Assembly: GCF_031846485.1 (NCBI RefSeq)
Contig: NZ_JAVRHQ010000014.1
Location: 1-64,000, forward strand
Direction of reading: 5' to 3'
Origin: Autumnicola tepida
Lineage (GTDB): Bacteria > Bacteroidota > Bacteroidia > Flavobacteriales > Flavobacteriaceae
Length of the DNA stretch: 64,000 bases
The position numbers were made by a program, and so were the translations under genes. Positions within the stretch are counted from its first letter, which is position 1. Every line of letters starts with the position of its first letter. The notes beneath the pieces were generated by a model, which did not search any database, was not told where the DNA came from, and saw only the letters and a program-made list of their open reading frames with translations. This document shows positions 16,680-25,122 of this stretch, in pieces.

Positions 16680-18830
16680 TTAAATTCCCGGGGCATAAGG
16701 TGTTTTTAAATTTTTATAATATTCTAAGGTATGTGCGGGTTCTGGTATAAATTCCGGCATTTCCATGTTAGAGAACTGCTGAAAATAAAGAAGACAGGCA
16801 TCTCTCCACCATTTAGCTTCCTTTAGCTGAATTTGCAATAACATAGATACTTTTTCAAATCTTTCCTCATCTACGTACTGCTCCATATTATTCCAGGTTT
16901 CAGTCATATCTTCAACTTCTTCCACGCCTTCCTGATATTTGGAGGCCATATTGTACCAGAGGGTTTTGCCGTTTTTCATTTCATAATCCCATGGGAGATG
17001 ATGGAACCAAAGCAGGTACTTTTCAGGAGTGGTTTCAGGAGAACTGTATTTCTCAGCGATAGGATCGGCATATTGCTCCAGGGCATTGCTACCGGAGCTG
17101 GTGCGGTCAAATCCAACTCCTGCCGAATCTGCCTTATGGTAATACACAGGATTCCATTCCGGGCGGGAAAGATTACTTACCCACGGCCCGGGGCCATAAT
17201 GGTGGCCGGTACGCATAATGTGATGAAGGCCAAGCGGCGTCATATATTTAACAACGGTTTCCCGGGATTCCAGCATCATTTCTTTCATGGGTTCAACAAA
17301 TTCCTCATTATTGGTAAAGGTCATTTTAAGCCATTCTTCAGCAATATCCCCGGAATCCATATAAGGATCCCACGCCAGGCGCCCAAAGCCATACCAGTTG
17401 GCCTGCCCAAAGGGATGTCCCGTCCAGTTCCTTTCATTTCCAATATTTGCGACTCCTGCCATTCCGGTAAGCTTTTTATTGGAAAGTGTGCCATCAATAA
17501 CTTTGGCAACCGTAGAATTTTCACCGTTTACATAGGTGTCTTCTTCCAGGGTTTCTTCGAATAACTTCGGAAGAAAGACCAAATGCGTGGCAAAGCCAAG
17601 GTATTCTTGGGTAATTTGAAATTCCATCATTAAAGGAGTGTTGGGCATTGCACCGAACAGCGGGTGGAAAGGCTCCCGCGGCTGAAAATCTATAGCTCCG
17701 TTTTTTACCTGTAGCAAAACATTATCTGCAAACTCTCCGTCAAAAGGAACAAATTCTGAATAAGCCTGTTTTGCACGGTCTTCAGGGTCATGCTCAGAAT
17801 ATACAAAGGCGCGCCACATAATTATTCCGCCATGAGGAGCCACGGCTTCGGCGAGCATATTAGCGCCATCCACATGTGAGCGGCCATAGTTATTTGGCCC
17901 CGGCTGCCCTTCAGAATTCGCTTTAACCAAAAATCCACCAAAATCGGGAATTTCAGCATAAATCTGGTCGGCTTTGTCTTTCCACCATTGCCTTACTTCT
18001 TCATTTAAAGGATCGGCAGTTTCCAGGCCACCGTTTTCTATGGGAGAAGAAAATCTTGCGGTAAGGTAAACCTGGATCCCGTAGGGTCTGAAAACTTCAG
18101 CAAGCGCTTTTACTTTTTTAATATATTCTTCAGTTAAAACAAGGGAATTGGCATTTACATTGGTGAGCACGGTCCCGTTAATCCCAATAGAGGCGTTAGC
18201 GCGGGCATAATTTGTATACTCAGGCTTGATAAGATCTGGCAGAAGATGCCAGTCCCAGATGGAAAAGCCGGCATAACCTCTTTCCACCGTGCGGTCCAGG
18301 TTATCCCAGTGATTAAGCACCCTTTTCTGGATTTTAGAGCTATCGTAGATATCAAGATTGGACAGTTTATTGTGCAGCTGCATTTCCCGAAGCAGTCGAA
18401 AACTGCCGTAAAGTACACCTATGTGGGATTTCCCGGTTATAAGAATTGTATTATTGCCTTCAAATTTTACTTCTTTAATAATGTAACCTTCAGAATTGAT
18501 ATTTTCGAAATCTGATTTTAAATTTTTTTGAAGCTGCTGCGGAAGTTGATCCATTTTTCCCAGCACCAGTATATTTTCACCTGAATTTTTCTCCGGAAGT
18601 TCTTTTCCGAAGAAGGATTTCCAGGCGGTCTGCATTTCTTCCGCAGAAACATTAAGGGTTGGAGAGTTTCCTAAAATTTTAATTCCCTGAATCTTATTAA
18701 GATAATTTTTCTGAAGTTGGGCATCTGTAATTTTGTTGTATTGCAGCCATAGGTCATAACCCTTTTGGGAAAAAGAGTTGATGGCTAAAAAGAGAGTTAA
18801 GGTGCTTAAAATTAGCTTTTTAAGTTTCAT
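16680..18830 (-). CDS. aguA: Alpha-glucuronidase, GH67 (copy 2)
   Basis: 716 aa from ATG at 18830. The frame is open further upstream to 18911, but a start there would prepend 27 residues before the clear signal peptide MKLKKLILST...NSFSQ. The catalytic residues are Glu307 (KANSEGQPGP), Asp381 (KNGAIDFQP) and Glu409 (ITQEYLG), the same 28-residue Asp-Glu spacing as in copy 1. The two copies are clearly homologous but diverged along their whole length, so this is not a recent duplication. It is divergent from the GH3 gene across a 195-base control region with a LacI-type operator. Probably periplasmic, acting on aldouronic acids. Confidence 0.95.
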   Translation of the reverse strand: MKLKKLILSTLTLFLAINSFSQKGYDLWLQYNKITDAQLQKNYLNKIQGIKILGNSPTLNVSAEEMQTAWKSFFGKELPEKNSGENILVLGKMDQLPQQLQKNLKSDFENINSEGYIIKEVKFEGNNTILITGKSHIGVLYGSFRLLREMQLHNKLSNLDIYDSSKIQKRVLNHWDNLDRTVERGYAGFSIWDWHLLPDLIKPEYTNYARANASIGINGTVLTNVNANSLVLTEEYIKKVKALAEVFRPYGIQVYLTARFSSPIENGGLETADPLNEEVRQWWKDKADQIYAEIPDFGGFLVKANSEGQPGPNNYGRSHVDGANMLAEAVAPHGGIIMWRAFVYSEHDPEDRAKQAYSEFVPFDGEFADNVLLQVKNGAIDFQPREPFHPLFGAMPNTPLMMEFQITQEYLGFATHLVFLPKLFEETLEEDTYVNGENSTVAKVIDGTLSNKKLTGMAGVANIGNERNWTGHPFGQANWYGFGRLAWDPYMDSGDIAEEWLKMTFTNNEEFVEPMKEMMLESRETVVKYMTPLGLHHIMRTGHHYGPGPWVSNLSRPEWNPVYYHKADSAGVGFDRTSSGSNALEQYADPIAEKYSSPETTPEKYLLWFHHLPWDYEMKNGKTLWYNMASKYQEGVEEVEDMTETWNNMEQYVDEERFEKVSMLLQIQLKEAKWWRDACLLYFQQFSNMEMPEFIPEPAHTLEYYKNLKTPYAPGI

Positions 18831-18881
18831 AAAACAGGAGTCAATAAAAAAGATGCTCATGGCAATTTGCACATGTATGGC

Positions 18882-18912
18882 GAAAATTAGGTAAAAAAAG
18901 CATGTAAACAAA
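18882..18912 (-). promoter_or_regulatory. Bacteroidetes-type promoter of the GH67 copy-2 gene
   Basis: On the minus strand TTTG (18909-18912) is separated by exactly 19 bases from TAATTTTC (18882-18889). This fits the TTTG-N19-TAnnTTTG sigma consensus with one mismatch in the last base. It gives a leader of about 50 bases. The LacI-type operator starts seven bases upstream of the -33 element. Confidence 0.5.
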
Positions 18913-18919
18913 ATTTTTT

Positions 18920-18935
18920 ACGCAATCGGTTGCGT
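18920..18935. promoter_or_regulatory. LacI-family operator between GH67 copy 2 and GH3
   Basis: ACGCAATCGGTTGCGT is a near-perfect palindrome with outer arms ACGCAA/TTGCGT and the central CG typical of LacI/GalR operators. The identical 16-mer occurs at 50742 and a 15/16 match at 55823. For the minus-strand GH67 gene the site lies just upstream of -33. For the plus-strand GH3 gene its TTG could serve as the -33 element itself. Confidence 0.75.
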
Positions 18936-19025
18936 TTAATTTAAATTTATGCGTTATTTGTTAAGCTATTGCGATATTCATCCCTTTATTTTCAAAAAAT
19001 CATAATTTTCAATACTATAGAAGCC

Positions 19026-21233
19026 ATGAGAATAGTAATTACTAAAGTCCTGCTCATTATTATGGGCATTGTTTTTTTTGCTCAGGCCAATGCGCAAAAT
19101 TCCGGTAATTCCGGGGCTTATCCTTTCAGGAATCCCGCTTTGCCTGTAGATGAAAGAGTTCAGGATTTAATCAATCGATTGACCCTGGAAGAGAAGGCAA
19201 TGCAAATGGTGCATAACAGCCCGGCGGTAGAAAGATTGGGTATCCCGGAATATAACTGGTGGAACGAAGCTTTGCACGGGATTGGAAGGTCTGGCGTTGC
19301 CACGGTCTTTCCACAGGCCATAGGGATGGGGGCGACTTTTGATGAAGAACTTATAAAGGAAGTGGCCTCTGCAATTTCAGACGAAGCCAGGGCTACACAT
19401 AATACGGCAGTTGAAAATGGCTATCGCCGCCAGTATAGCGGCCTTACTTTCTGGACGCCGAATATCAATATTTTCAGGGACCCGCGTTGGGGAAGGGGGC
19501 AGGAAACCTATGGAGAAGATCCTTATCTCACTTCTATCCTGGGCACTGCTTTTGTAAACGGCCTTCAGGGAGATAATCCAAAATACTTGAAGACGGCTGC
19601 GGCTGCAAAACATTTTGCAGTACACAGCGGCCCCGAAAAACTAAGGCACGAATTTAATGCTGAAGCCTCCCAAAAAGATTTATGGGAAACTTACCTGCCC
19701 GCCTTTAAGGCCCTTGTGGATGCAGATGTGGAAACCATCATGTGCGCCTACAACAGCACCAACGGCGAACCTTGTTGTGCCAATAAATATCTGCTCCAGG
19801 ATGTTTTGCGTGATAAATGGAATTTTGACGGGCATATTGTGAGTGATTGCTGGGCTTTAGTTGATTTTTATGAAGGGCATAATGTAGTGGAAACTACTGA
19901 AGAGGCTGCCGCACTTGCTATTAAAAGTGGTGTGAACCTTAACTGCGGAAGTGTTTATCCGCATCTTCCCGCCGCAGTAGAGCAGGGATTGGTGACCGAG
20001 GAGGAAATTGATGAACAGCTGGCAACTTTGCTAAAGACCAAGTTCAAGCTGGGCCTTTTTGATCCGGCTGAAGATAACCCGTATTCTAAACTTTCTGTGG
20101 AAGATTTAAATACCGAAGAACACCGGCAGCTGGCCAGGAAAACCGCGCAGAAGTCAATTGTAATGTTGAAGAATAATGGGGCGCTTCCATTAAAGAATAA
20201 TCTTTCCAAATATTTTGTTACCGGGCCTAATGCTACAAGTGTAGAAGTGTTGCTGGGGAATTACCATGGAATAAACCCTGATTTAGTTACCATTCTTGAA
20301 GGACTTGCAGGAGCTATCGAGCCACAAAGCCAGATGCAGTACAGGCAGGGGACCTTGTTTGATCGTCCCAACGCAAACCCACAGGATTGGGCTTCTCCAA
20401 ACGCTGGGAACAGTGACGCTACTATTGCCGTTTTGGGAATTTCAGGAGTATTGGAAGGCGAAGAAGGCGAGTCTATAGCTTCTGAAACTTTCGGTGACCG
20501 CCTGGATTATAATATTCCGCAGAACCAGATCGATTATTTACAAAAATTAAGCGATGCCGCAGGCGATAATCCTGTTATTGCGGTAATTACCGGCGGTAGC
20601 CCAATGAATCTTGAAAAAGTGCATGAATTGGCAGATGCGGTGTTGCTCGTATGGTATCCCGGCGAAGAAGGAGGTAACGCGGTTGCCGATGTGATTTTTG
20701 GCAAAGTTTCTCCTTCGGGAAGATTACCGATCACTTTTCCAAAATCTCTTGATGACCTTCCTCCTTATGAAGATTATAGTATGAATGGCCGGACTTATAA
20801 ATACATGGATGAGGCGCCAATGTACCCGTTTGGCTACGGGCTTAGCTATACCAGTTTTGACTATTCTGGTATCAACCTGTCAAAGAATAAGGTGAAAAAA
20901 GGCAATTCCCTTCAGGCTTCAGTTAAAGTTACCAACACCGGCGAGAAAGGAGCCGAAGAAGTGGTACAGCTTTATGTGTCAGATGTGGAAACTTCAGTAG
21001 ATGCTCCAAAATACCAGTTATTCGGGGTGAAAAGGGTGAAACTGGAGCCGGGTGCTTCCGAAGAAATCAGTTTTGAAATTACTCCGGAGATGATGGAACT
21101 GGTTAACCTGGAAGGAGAGCGTGTATTGGAAAAAGGAGATTTTAAAGTCTATCTGGGCGGTTCTACTCCCCACCAAAGAAATGTTGAGTTGGGGATGACT
21201 GAAGTTGAAGAAGCCACTTTTACGCTGAATTAG
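19026..21233 (+). CDS. Beta-xylosidase-type GH3 glycosidase
   Basis: 735 aa from ATG at 19026; an earlier in-frame ATG (18969) would add 19 residues before the signal peptide MRIVITKVLL...NAQ. Domain order: GH3 N-terminal barrel with nucleophile Asp274 (IVSDCWALVD), KHFAVHSGPE and ETYGEDPYL; GH3 C-terminal domain (ITGGSPMN, VWYPGEEGGNAVADV); and fibronectin III-like end (VKVTNTGEKGAEEVVQLYV). The WWNEALHGIGR and HSGPEKLRHEF patterns are those of xylan 1,4-beta-xylosidases, so it likely trims xylose from xylo-oligosaccharides in the periplasm. The operator at 18920 lies in its promoter region. Confidence 0.9.
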   Translation: MRIVITKVLLIIMGIVFFAQANAQNSGNSGAYPFRNPALPVDERVQDLINRLTLEEKAMQMVHNSPAVERLGIPEYNWWNEALHGIGRSGVATVFPQAIGMGATFDEELIKEVASAISDEARATHNTAVENGYRRQYSGLTFWTPNINIFRDPRWGRGQETYGEDPYLTSILGTAFVNGLQGDNPKYLKTAAAAKHFAVHSGPEKLRHEFNAEASQKDLWETYLPAFKALVDADVETIMCAYNSTNGEPCCANKYLLQDVLRDKWNFDGHIVSDCWALVDFYEGHNVVETTEEAAALAIKSGVNLNCGSVYPHLPAAVEQGLVTEEEIDEQLATLLKTKFKLGLFDPAEDNPYSKLSVEDLNTEEHRQLARKTAQKSIVMLKNNGALPLKNNLSKYFVTGPNATSVEVLLGNYHGINPDLVTILEGLAGAIEPQSQMQYRQGTLFDRPNANPQDWASPNAGNSDATIAVLGISGVLEGEEGESIASETFGDRLDYNIPQNQIDYLQKLSDAAGDNPVIAVITGGSPMNLEKVHELADAVLLVWYPGEEGGNAVADVIFGKVSPSGRLPITFPKSLDDLPPYEDYSMNGRTYKYMDEAPMYPFGYGLSYTSFDYSGINLSKNKVKKGNSLQASVKVTNTGEKGAEEVVQLYVSDVETSVDAPKYQLFGVKRVKLEPGASEEISFEITPEMMELVNLEGERVLEKGDFKVYLGGSTPHQRNVELGMTEVEEATFTLN

Positions 21234-21269
21234 ATCTTATCTAACAGGTGGTAATGAGGGTGCTAATTG

Positions 21270-21286
21270 CCTGGTGAGAGACCAGG
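21270..21286. terminator. Possible hairpin between convergent GH3 and lacI genes
   Basis: Perfect 6-bp palindrome CCTGGT / ACCAGG with loop GAGAG in the 74-base convergent spacer. No T-run follows on either strand, so termination is only a possibility. Confidence 0.25.
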
Positions 21287-21307
21287 TATAGCTGAATCCT
21301 GCAGGGA

Positions 21308-22369
21308 CTATGAAGTGTGCAGAAGGCTGCTTTGCACTGTTTTCTTAAGACTGGAATTTCTAACGATAATTTCTGTGTCCAGCATCGTAATTTCTGAAAT
21401 ATTGGTATCGAGGTTTTCTGATGAATGGTCCAGGATGCGCTGGGTGGAAATTTCTCCCATTTTCATGGCGGGATGTGAAACGGTAGATAATGCCGGTTCG
21501 ACAATGGAAGCTATGGGATCGTCATTAAAACCAATAACGGCGAATTCATCCGGCACTTTTACTCCTTTTTTCTTGGCAGTCAGGATGGCGCTTACGGCGG
21601 CAGTGTCATTGGAGGAAAACAAGCCATCAGGTGGGTTGGCCATATCTAACAGCCGGTTTGTAGCTTCTTCTCCTTCTTCAGAACTCATGGTATTGAAGTC
21701 CACAATTAAATCTTCGTCAATTTCCAGCTTACTTTCCCTTAGGGCATCCAGATAACCTTTTTTCCGAAGATTATACACATTAAGGTGCTGCGCCCCGGCA
21801 AAATGGGCGATCCTCCTGCAACCCTGGTCTATAAGATGTTTGGTGGCACGATATCCTGCCGCATAGTTATCAATAATGACCCTGTAGGAATTAAATGAAT
21901 CCGGGACACGGTCTACAAAAACAATAGGGATATTCTGGTCTGCAAATTGTTGAAAATGGCGGGTATCTTTTGTTTCCATGCCCAGGGAAACAATTAAACC
22001 ACAAATTCGGCTGTCATAAAGTGCCTTGGCATTGTTTATTTCATTCTCATACCGGTCATTGGATTGGCTAATAAGTACATTGTGGCCGGCTTTTCGGGCA
22101 GCTTCTTCCACGCCACTAATTAAGGAAGCGATAAAGGGCCTGTTAATCCTGGCTATCATTATGCCTATGGTCTTACTTTTATTATTCCGAAGGCTGGCTG
22201 CGATAGAATTTGGGCGGTACCCCATATTATTTGCAGCTTTTTGAATTTCCCTGGTCGCTTTCTGGCTGATGCTCTTATGATTGTTTAGAGCTCTGGAGAT
22301 GGTGGAAGGTGAATATTTTAACTCCCTGGCCAGGTCATAAATAGTTACTTCCTTTTTTTTCTTCTTCAT
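21308..22369 (-). CDS. LacI-family transcriptional regulator
   Basis: 353 aa. An N-terminal helix-turn-helix (VTIYDLARELKYSPSTISRA, then LNNHKSISQKA) and the hinge helix YRPNSIAASLR are followed by a periplasmic-binding-protein-like sensor domain (KTIGIMIARINRPFIASLIS, IPIVFVDRVPD, PDGLFSSNDTAAVSA, VIGFNDDPIAS). It should bind a sugar or oligosaccharide effector. It is the only LacI protein in the window, and a shared LacI-type palindrome precedes GH67/GH3, susC2/GH43 and the second GH43. It is therefore the obvious candidate regulator of this region; that link is inference. Confidence 0.93.
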   Translation of the reverse strand: MKKKKKEVTIYDLARELKYSPSTISRALNNHKSISQKATREIQKAANNMGYRPNSIAASLRNNKSKTIGIMIARINRPFIASLISGVEEAARKAGHNVLISQSNDRYENEINNAKALYDSRICGLIVSLGMETKDTRHFQQFADQNIPIVFVDRVPDSFNSYRVIIDNYAAGYRATKHLIDQGCRRIAHFAGAQHLNVYNLRKKGYLDALRESKLEIDEDLIVDFNTMSSEEGEEATNRLLDMANPPDGLFSSNDTAAVSAILTAKKKGVKVPDEFAVIGFNDDPIASIVEPALSTVSHPAMKMGEISTQRILDHSSENLDTNISEITMLDTEIIVRNSSLKKTVQSSLLHTS

Positions 22370-22428
22370 TACAAAAGATATTGACGCTTGCTGGTTTCAA
22401 AGACCTTGCTGGTTGTTGCGCAGAATTT

Positions 22429-22436
22429 CAAATATA
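22429..22436 (-). promoter_or_regulatory. -7 promoter element of the lacI gene
   Basis: The minus strand reads TATATTTG here, a perfect TAnnTTTG, about 60 bases before the lacI start. No clear -33 TTTG at 19 bases is visible. Confidence 0.4.
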
Positions 22437-22480
22437 ATGAATTCATTTTATTCATAAGCCTTTAAAATAGGTAGATTCGA

Positions 22481-22500
22481 AACGGCAACAATTGCGTTGT
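22481..22500. promoter_or_regulatory. Possible degenerate operator upstream of lacI
   Basis: AACGGCAACAATTGCGTTGT contains GCAA-N3-TTGC with a TTGCGT right arm identical to the shared operator. The spacing is one base shorter and the central CG is absent. It lies about 110 bases upstream of lacI, so autoregulation is possible but weakly supported. Confidence 0.25.
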
Positions 22501-22575
22501 AACCTAGAAATTCAATGCAACAATAAGGGGGACTGTAATAATTGTAAAAATAACATTAATTGGAGAAATTCTCAC

Positions 22576-23295
22576 TCAAAATTCGAAGCTAAATCCTTTT
22601 TCGGTAAGTCTTTTATAAATGTTATCATCAAAACGGTAAAGTTTGGCCGCCCGGTGGGATACATCTTTTTGTTTTTCGTTTAGATCCACCAGGAGTTTCA
22701 TTCGCAAAATTTTCCTGCGGAAGTTGGGTTTATCCATTTCCACGCCCAATATTTCTTCATAAAGCTGCATGAGTTGAAGTAAAGTAAATTTTTCAGGAAG
22801 CAAATTAAATCCGATTGGTGCTTTTCTTACCCTACGTCTTAATCTTTTCAGGCTGTACTCCAGGATTTCATTATGATCATAAATGAGATCAGGGATTTCA
22901 TTGATTTTGTACCATTTCGCTTCAGATGCGGTAAACCCCGCTTTAACGTTATAATCTTCTCTTTTTATAAGGGCATTATAGCCAATGGTAATTACCCTTC
23001 CTACGGGAAACCGGTCTGGTTCCCCAAAAGCCTTGAGCTGTTCCAGGTAAATATTGTCCAGTCCGGTAAGCTCCCTTAGCAGCCGATGTGCGGCCTCATC
23101 CAGGCCCTCCTGTTCTTTTATCCAGCCCCCGGGCAGTCCCCATTCCCCTTTCCTGATGCCCTGGCCGTGCTTTACCAGCAAAATTTCCAGGCTACCTGCT
23201 TCAAAGCCAAAAATTACGCAATCTATGGTGATGGAACTCATCACACGGGCTTCTATCAATTCGCCCGACTCATGGTTAATTAATGTTTTTTTCAT
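22576..23295 (-). CDS. Nudix-domain transcriptional regulator (AraR/NrtR type), probable xylose regulator
   Basis: 239 aa. An N-terminal Nudix domain (residues ~20-150: VKHGQGIRKGEWGLPGGWIK...) is fused to a C-terminal winged-helix domain (LPEKFTLLQLMQLYEEILGV, PNFRRKILRMKLLVD, HRAAKLYRFD). The Nudix box is degenerate. The positions of the REUxEE catalytic residues read RLLREL, so metal-dependent hydrolysis is unlikely and the domain probably senses a ligand, as in the Nudix-type AraR regulators known from Bacteroidetes. It is divergent from the permease-xylB-xylA operon across 193 bases, making it the likely regulator of xylose catabolism. Confidence 0.85.
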   Translation of the reverse strand: MKKTLINHESGELIEARVMSSITIDCVIFGFEAGSLEILLVKHGQGIRKGEWGLPGGWIKEQEGLDEAAHRLLRELTGLDNIYLEQLKAFGEPDRFPVGRVITIGYNALIKREDYNVKAGFTASEAKWYKINEIPDLIYDHNEILEYSLKRLRRRVRKAPIGFNLLPEKFTLLQLMQLYEEILGVEMDKPNFRRKILRMKLLVDLNEKQKDVSHRAAKLYRFDDNIYKRLTEKGFSFEF

Positions 23296-23376
23296 GGGTT
23301 CTTGTATAAGTCTTTTCAGAGGCTCATTTCTGCTATCCTAATATTTTTAAAATATAAAAGAGAATGAACTGGCAAT

Positions 23377-23416
23377 TTTAGTAAATATTAATAAAAAGGT
23401 TTAATAAATTGCTAAA
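23377..23416. promoter_or_regulatory. Inverted repeat upstream of the xylose operon
   Basis: TTTAGTAAAT (23377-23386) and AATTGCTAAA (23407-23416) are reverse complements at 8 of 10 positions. The right arm overlaps the putative -33 element. It is a candidate site for the divergently encoded Nudix regulator. The whole spacer is very AT-rich, so chance pairing is a real possibility. Confidence 0.3.
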
Positions 23417-23439
23417 CTAAAAAATATTATCTAAACTTG
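23409..23439 (+). promoter_or_regulatory. Putative promoter of the xylose operon
   Basis: TTG (23409-23411) is separated by 20 bases from TAAACTTG (23432-23439), one mismatch from TAnnTTTG. The leader would be about 45 bases. CTAAACT occurs twice (23412 and 23431), within and at the edge of the promoter. Confidence 0.35.
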
Positions 23440-23488
23440 TGGTCATACAAACCATAAGGTATAAACTTACACATAATTTCCGCAAACG

Positions 23489-25102
23489 ATGGCGACAGCA
23501 AAAATTAGTCAAAAAAGTGTTTACCTCATAACAATAGTTGCGAGTCTGGGAGGCTTGCTATTTGGTTATGATACCGCAGTTATTTCCGGAGCGGTTGGCG
23601 CACTTGAAAATTATTTTATTACCTCCCTTCAGGATGATGCAGTTCTCTCGGCGAGTACTATTTTTCAGTTTAAAGTCATTATCAGCTTATGTATACTTGC
23701 TGTAGGGATTCTATTTGCTTCATTTATTCTTAAATTTTTTAAAAGAACCAAAGCCTATGCGATTATTGCCGGGATTCTAATTTTAGGAGGCGCTATTTAT
23801 TATTTCCAGTTTTTATCCCTGCCAGATGTAATGACCGAGAATTTACAAAACTCTATTCTTGGGTTTATGATTAGCAGTGCTTTGGTTGGCTGTATAATTG
23901 GCGCATCTATGGGGGACAAGGCGGCAAACTCTATTGGCCGTAGAAATGGCCTTATTCTGGCGGCCATTTTGTTCCTGATTTCTGCCTGTGGTTCTGCCTA
24001 TCCGGAACCGATGAATATCTTCCAGGCCAATACTTTAACTTCCTTTATAATTTACCGGATAATTGGTGGAATAGGCGTTGGCCTGGCGAGTATGCTGGCA
24101 CCGCTTTATATTGCTGAAATGGCACCTGCCAATATCCGGGGAAAATTGGTTTCCTTTAACCAGTTCGCAATCGTTACAGGGATGCTGGTGGTTTATTTCG
24201 TGAATTATTTTATAGTGAGCGGCCAGACGGAAGACTGGATTAACCTAACAGGCTGGCGTTATATGTTTTTATCTGAAGGTATCCCAGCGGTACTGTTCTT
24301 TCTGTTTTTACTGGTGGTGCCCAAAACTCCACGTTTTCAGACGATGAAAGGGAATGAAGAAGATGCGGTGAAGGTGTTGACCAAACTAAACGGTCCTGAA
24401 AAAGCCTCGCAAATCCTCCAGGAAATAAAAGCGTCCTTCAGTAAGACGCGGGCCCATTGGCTCACCTTTGGGTGGGGAATAATAGTAATAGGTATTCTGC
24501 TTTCGGTTTTCCAGCAATTTGTGGGGATTAACGTGGTGCTTTATTATGCTCCTGAAATTTTTAAAGGAATGGGAATGGAGACCGATGCTTCCATGCTCCA
24601 GACCATTATAGTGGGGGCTATAAATATGCTTTTTACCGTCCTCGCTATTTTTACCGTGGATAACTTCGGAAGAAAAAAATTAATGCTCATAGGAAGCGCG
24701 GTGATGGCTGTGAGTATGATCGGGCTTGGTGTAGTGCTTTACCTTCAGTCTGAAGGAATCTTCGCCTTGCTTTGGATGCTGCTCTATATTGCTGCATTCG
24801 CTATGTCCTGGGGCCCTGTAACCTGGGTATTGCTTTCTGAAATTTTTCCGAATAAGATAAAGGGCGTTATGGCTGTGGCCGTGGCAGTACAATGGCTTGC
24901 AAACCTTTTGGTATCCTGGACCTTCCCTATGATGAACAATAATGAAGCTTTGGTGGAAACATTTAACCATGGATTCTCTTACTGGATCTACGGAATTATG
25001 GCGGTGCTCTCCGGACTTTTCATCTGGAAATTTGTACCTGAAACTAAAGGAAAGACCCTTGAAGAAATGGAACTTTTATGGGGGCCAAAAGATAAATTAT
25101 AA
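23489..25102 (+). CDS. xylE: Sugar-porter MFS permease, probable xylose:H+ symporter
   Basis: 537 aa with twelve predicted helices. Sugar-porter signatures: GGLLFGYDTAVISGAVGAL at the start, RIIGGIGVGLASMLAPLYIAEM and NIRGKLVSFNQFAIVTG, QQFVGINVVLYYAPEIF in helix 7, and PETKGKTLEEME at the C-terminus. The QQFVGIN and GYDTAVISG motifs match XylE/GLUT relatives. An extra helical segment of about 80 residues lies between helices 1 and 3 (residues ~45-120), a feature of Bacteroidetes XylE homologues. It is the first gene of the operon with xylB 20 bases downstream, so xylose is the likely substrate. Confidence 0.9.
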   Translation: MATAKISQKSVYLITIVASLGGLLFGYDTAVISGAVGALENYFITSLQDDAVLSASTIFQFKVIISLCILAVGILFASFILKFFKRTKAYAIIAGILILGGAIYYFQFLSLPDVMTENLQNSILGFMISSALVGCIIGASMGDKAANSIGRRNGLILAAILFLISACGSAYPEPMNIFQANTLTSFIIYRIIGGIGVGLASMLAPLYIAEMAPANIRGKLVSFNQFAIVTGMLVVYFVNYFIVSGQTEDWINLTGWRYMFLSEGIPAVLFFLFLLVVPKTPRFQTMKGNEEDAVKVLTKLNGPEKASQILQEIKASFSKTRAHWLTFGWGIIVIGILLSVFQQFVGINVVLYYAPEIFKGMGMETDASMLQTIIVGAINMLFTVLAIFTVDNFGRKKLMLIGSAVMAVSMIGLGVVLYLQSEGIFALLWMLLYIAAFAMSWGPVTWVLLSEIFPNKIKGVMAVAVAVQWLANLLVSWTFPMMNNNEALVETFNHGFSYWIYGIMAVLSGLFIWKFVPETKGKTLEEMELLWGPKDKL

Positions 25103-25122
25103 GAATTGAAAAAAAATAAATT

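Noticed and set aside
21267..21755. 162-codon open frame antisense to lacI
   Set aside because: It is a shadow of the lacI gene, whose product has clear HTH and sensor motifs; the antisense translation is Ser-rich and without recognizable features.
23477..23494. Operator-like GCAAACGATGGC at the permease start codon
   Set aside because: Only partial symmetry and it overlaps the ATG; a poor match to the shared operator.
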